NCBI RefSeq assembly: GCF_963678635.1 | Contig: NC_087063.1 | Span: 7,782,386-7,846,385, forward strand | Length of the DNA: 64,000 nucleotides | Direction of reading: 5' to 3' | Source of the DNA: Symsagittifera roscoffensis | Taxonomy: Eukaryota > Xenacoelomorpha > Acoela > Convolutidae | In this document: positions 61,033-64,000 of the stretch, piece after piece | Layout of the letters: each line of letters opens with the position of its first letter | Position numbering within the stretch: the first letter of the stretch is position 1 | The notes under the pieces: model-generated | The model's input: only the letters and a program-made list of their open reading frames with translations | Told to the model about the DNA's origin: nothing | The model's database searches: none | Position numbers and translations under genes: made by a program

Positions 61033-61586
61033 TTAAACCGTTAGTTACTGAGCTCTAGTACACAAATTTATTTTTTGGAACATCTATCACATGGCAAGGA
61101 GGGTCTGAGGAGTCAATTTTTTGGCAAGCCCGGTTTATCATTTTCCTACAATTTCGGCGACTTTATTGTTGAGTACTGAGTTTATTGTTCGAATTGCTTT
61201 TTTTGTGGCTCTAATCTCAAGTGTTTTAATTTTATCTCAACGCTCAAGTGTTCAGTTTTTCTAACTTAAAATTGATAATCATTGTGGCAGTGCTTGATTC
61301 ATGTTTCCTTTATAGCGTTCTTCTTTTTTCTTTGTTCAGTGAAAGATGTTTCGGAGTATAAATTCTCCAAACACTATTTTCTGATCATCACTATGTTTTC
61401 CTGAGTCCACTGTCACCTTTCTATGTTTCGAAATGTCTACAAACCTTAAGGGTTTCATTGGTATTCTCATTTTTTTGTCTTTGGTTTTCAAAAACGTTAT
61501 TACGAGTCTCCTAACCCCACTGTATCGTTCATCAACGACCACAAACAAGATGTCAACCCCATTGAGAGTAGGAAAGACACTTATTA

Positions 61587-62550
61587 AGAGTAAAAAAAAA
61601 ACCGACATATTACAGGATGAAGCCCGTTGAGTCAAAACATGGAAAAACAGGAAAAAATGCAAAATAATTTGTACAAAAACTTCGGTGGTAATTTTAAAAT
61701 TTACAGGAGTAAATCAAAACAAATTCAAATTTCAGTACAAGTTGATTGAATAAAGAAGCGTCTGTTTGTAGAAAAAAAAACATACACAGCATGAACAGCT
61801 CATACTAATTTTTTTTCACTTTTGAGCTGAGTTATGTAGTTAAATCTGCACAAATATTTTTACAAAAAAAGGCAAGGATCGAAATGATATCTCTTTCTCT
61901 TACTTTCATTGAAAAAAAATCAAGTATAATTAGAACCAGGGGTGGATCTAGGATTTTCTCGAGAGGAGGGGCGGATTTTCAAAAAATTTTGAAGATTTTA
62001 TCTATCTTTTTTTAGGTCGACCAAATTAGGTAATTTTTTCAAGCGCTCTCAAAGCACTAAAAAGTCCCTGTTTTCGTGTTTAGGCACTTTTTGAATAATT
62101 TTGACCAAAAAAAAATTTCGTTTTCTTGGCTCGTGCTCCCCCCTCAATTTTAGTATATATCATTGGCGCCAATATTAGTATATATTGTATAAATCAAAGA
62201 TTTTACAACTGCTTCAGTACGTAACTTGCATTCAGATAGTATACTTTTTGTTTCGTTCCCACTTCAGCCCCCACCCCACCAAATTATATGTCCTATAATA
62301 GGTGTGAGTTTTTGGGTGATATTGCTTTGCTTCCAGGCTGTCTAATTTGCGGTCATCACATTGTACAGTTTGATTAGTTTTTTCAATTACAGTGCTACGT
62401 TTTACAGAGTTTCCATGATACCATCCATCTGTAGTTATGAAAAATTAATTCAATTTTTAATCAATGAGAGCATCCAAAATGGTTATTTTAACCACAACTT
62501 TTTTCTAACAGACTGCAATAAACTGATGTTTGATTAAAATAATTGAATAT
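61587..62550 (+). repeat. Repeat C, copy 3 (5'-truncated)
   Basis: Starts within repeat C at the ACCGACATATTACAGG block, includes a family A copy (from about 61938) and ends at AATAATTGAATATTTG. A family B copy follows at once. Confidence 0.85.
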
Positions 62551-62553
62551 TTG

Positions 62554-63072
62554 AAATACGAAAGTAACGGAATATTTGTGCTCGGGGTGGGTTTATTTTC
62601 TTCAGACAAATTTGGACTTTTTAACTAGCCTTTTTTAACGAAATTTTTCTGTATCATTTAAAAGGTATTGTTGTTCTGAGCTTGAATTTGAAAAGATAAT
62701 TCACCTGTGATTATTTTTCGTAAAGTTGTGGGGGTTTAAAGATTGCCATTTTAGCCAATTTGGGACAATTAACGCGCGATATATTTCGCGCTATTAACGC
62801 GTAAGCGGAGAGTTAATCCGTTCTAGAAATTGTTCCAAATTGGTTGGAAGAAGCTTCTTTGCCATAATTTATTTGTTACAAGGAGCGAAACCTATCGTTT
62901 TGTACTTTATATGGCGTGTGGGCGGATGATTTTCATTAAAAAATTTAAAGTTTCAGAAAATAAATTTTCATTTCATTGTTTTAGATTTTATTTTCATAAG
63001 TTATTACCGCTCCTTAAACATTAAAAGGCACTCGGAACATTCAAAGCTTTGCCCTGATACGAGCAGTCTTGT
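62554..63072 (-). repeat. Family B repeat, copy 8 (reverse)
   Basis: A well-preserved copy with GCGCGATATATTTCGCGC. It is missing the first few bases (begins at AAATACGAAAGTAACGG) and ends ATACGAGCAGTCTTGTT, at the junction with repeat E. Confidence 0.88.
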
Positions 63073-64000
63073 TTGATTTTGTTCTCTCTCAAACTTTGAG
63101 TTATGTTAATCTCTACAAGTCCTGCATTTTATTTGGGTTAGCCCTACACAAAACCCTAACCAAATGATTTATCTGACCTGACTGATCCTAAAAGCTGAAT
63201 TCAGAATAGGTAAGTCTAGCTGAGTTGTGCAAATACAAGGTTCATCCCTAATCCAAGCAAAAATTAAATACACAACTCCCCAAAGAGTTTTTACCTCGTT
63301 ATTGTTCCAGCTTCTGAAAGGTTATTTTCAAGGATAGCTATATCACTTCAAGCCTCTAACCTTCTCATCTATTGTCTATTTCAATCCCAAACTTCTAGCT
63401 ATCAGAGAAGCGTATTTTGTCTCTAATTCAGCCAAAAAGCCACCACCTGGAGCTAATTAAACAAACCATCTCTTCATCCAATTTAGATGATTTAGTCCTG
63501 GTCGCCGCAATGGCTTTTTGGTCCAGTTCAGTTACTTTGGAAAGTCCAATTGTCTGGTTAAGCTGAACCCAATGTTTGAGTAGTTTCACTCGTATTCAAT
63601 CCATTCTTCAACATTGCAACTAAGAGTTCTGTTCTTTAGCTTCAGCTTCCTATCGCAAGGTTTTTTTACCAAGTAAACGCAAGGTGATTTACTCCTTCTT
63701 CAGTGGGTTGTGATTCGGATTTTGCGTCGTTAATCCTTGTGGTTTTATGCGATTTCGCTTCTAAGCGCGGAAAGTTCAAATAAAGGTCACTCCGTGGTCA
63801 ACAAGGTTCAGTCTTCCTTTTTCTGCATGAGTTTTTATTGGGTTCCAACCTATCAAATTTCATCATTCGGGGTGCTTTTACTACCTACTAAATGATCCCA
63901 TTTTTTACGTTCCGTAAATAATTTTTGCGCGAAAGCGCCGTTAACACCAGAAGAAATCGCCGAAGGGATTTTTTTAACAAGAGTTTTTGTTCCGGGTTTC
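63073..64000 (+). repeat. Repeat E, copy 2 (runs off the window)
   Basis: Matches 52190-53910 without the foldback insertion. The empty junction reads TTTTTGGTCCAGTTCAGTTA around 63525. It continues past the end of the window. Confidence 0.88.
63853..63999 (-). CDS. C-terminal end of an unknown ORF, partial at the window edge
   Basis: 48 codons ending in TGA. It contains SSGVNGAFAQKLFTERKKWD and is open to the end of the window. The copy at 53761-53908 keeps the frame with a few substitutions. It may belong to the autonomous mobile element behind repeat E. The function is unknown. Confidence 0.35.
   Translation of the reverse strand, partial: KPGTKTLVKKIPSAISSGVNGAFAQKLFTERKKWDHLVGSKSTPNDEI

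Larger units (their letters stand above)
59168..61428 (+). repeat. Exact tandem duplication, period 1245 bp
   Basis: 59168-60183 and 60413-61428 appear identical base for base (1016 bp). Between them sits a third partial copy of the unit's start (60184-60358, 175 bp) and a 54-bp filler. The filler repeats the last 40 bases of the unit plus a CTGAGTTC scrap. The arrangement suggests template switching, a very recent event, or an assembly error. Confidence 0.92.

Noticed and set aside
1-64000. CRISPR arrays, bacterial operons, ribosome binding sites
   Set aside because: The window is eukaryotic; the direct repeats found are microsatellites, tandem duplications or transposons without regular unique spacers.

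Overview
The window looks like a stretch of an invertebrate metazoan nuclear genome. It is AT-rich and gene-poor, its short GC-richer coding exons are separated by long AT-rich introns, and the introns are full of small inverted-repeat transposons. I cannot name the species. The 200-base run of N at 30446-30645 is an assembly gap.

Three host genes can be read, all on the + strand. (1) 3163-22348 is a seven-exon rhodopsin-type 7TM receptor. Its exons join in frame into 320 residues if two introns use GC-AG borders. (2) 26535-51234 is a five-exon longin R-SNARE of the VAMP7 type, 225 residues, with longin domain, SNARE motif and C-terminal membrane anchor. (3) 42239-44515 is an intronless 758-residue Ser/Asn-rich protein with ankyrin repeats and a coiled coil. 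It lies inside the 12-kb last intron of the SNARE gene on the same strand and has its own AATAAA.

The remainder is largely mobile DNA. The 10.5-kb fourth intron of the receptor gene holds a decayed Ty3/gypsy element (10729-17195, minus strand, 148-149 bp LTRs, gag-PR-RT-RH-IN order, many frame breaks), an 888-bp TIR element, a foldback element, and MITEs. One 209-bp MITE there has an exact 8-bp target duplication. Family A (hAT-like, starting CAGGGGYGGATCTAGG; one copy with an exact 8-bp TSD) and family B (about 0.5 kb, with CG-rich palindromes) recur many times. Family B twice forms head-to-head inverted pairs. A third group (family F, foldback elements) shares the end motif GGGTCGAGGT while its internal iterated units differ completely from copy to copy.

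From about 49.5 kb to the end the sequence is a mosaic of repeats C, D and E. It includes an exact 1245-bp-period tandem duplication (59168-61428) and two diverged minus-strand copies of a two-ORF module. One ORF is an OTU-protease-like protein, the other a conserved protein of about 90 residues. Of the OTU-like copies, one is truncated at its 5' end by a repeat D junction and the other is broken by stop codons. This module, the shared-end foldback family and the repeated GCTAGTA splice donors are the least conventional items in the window.
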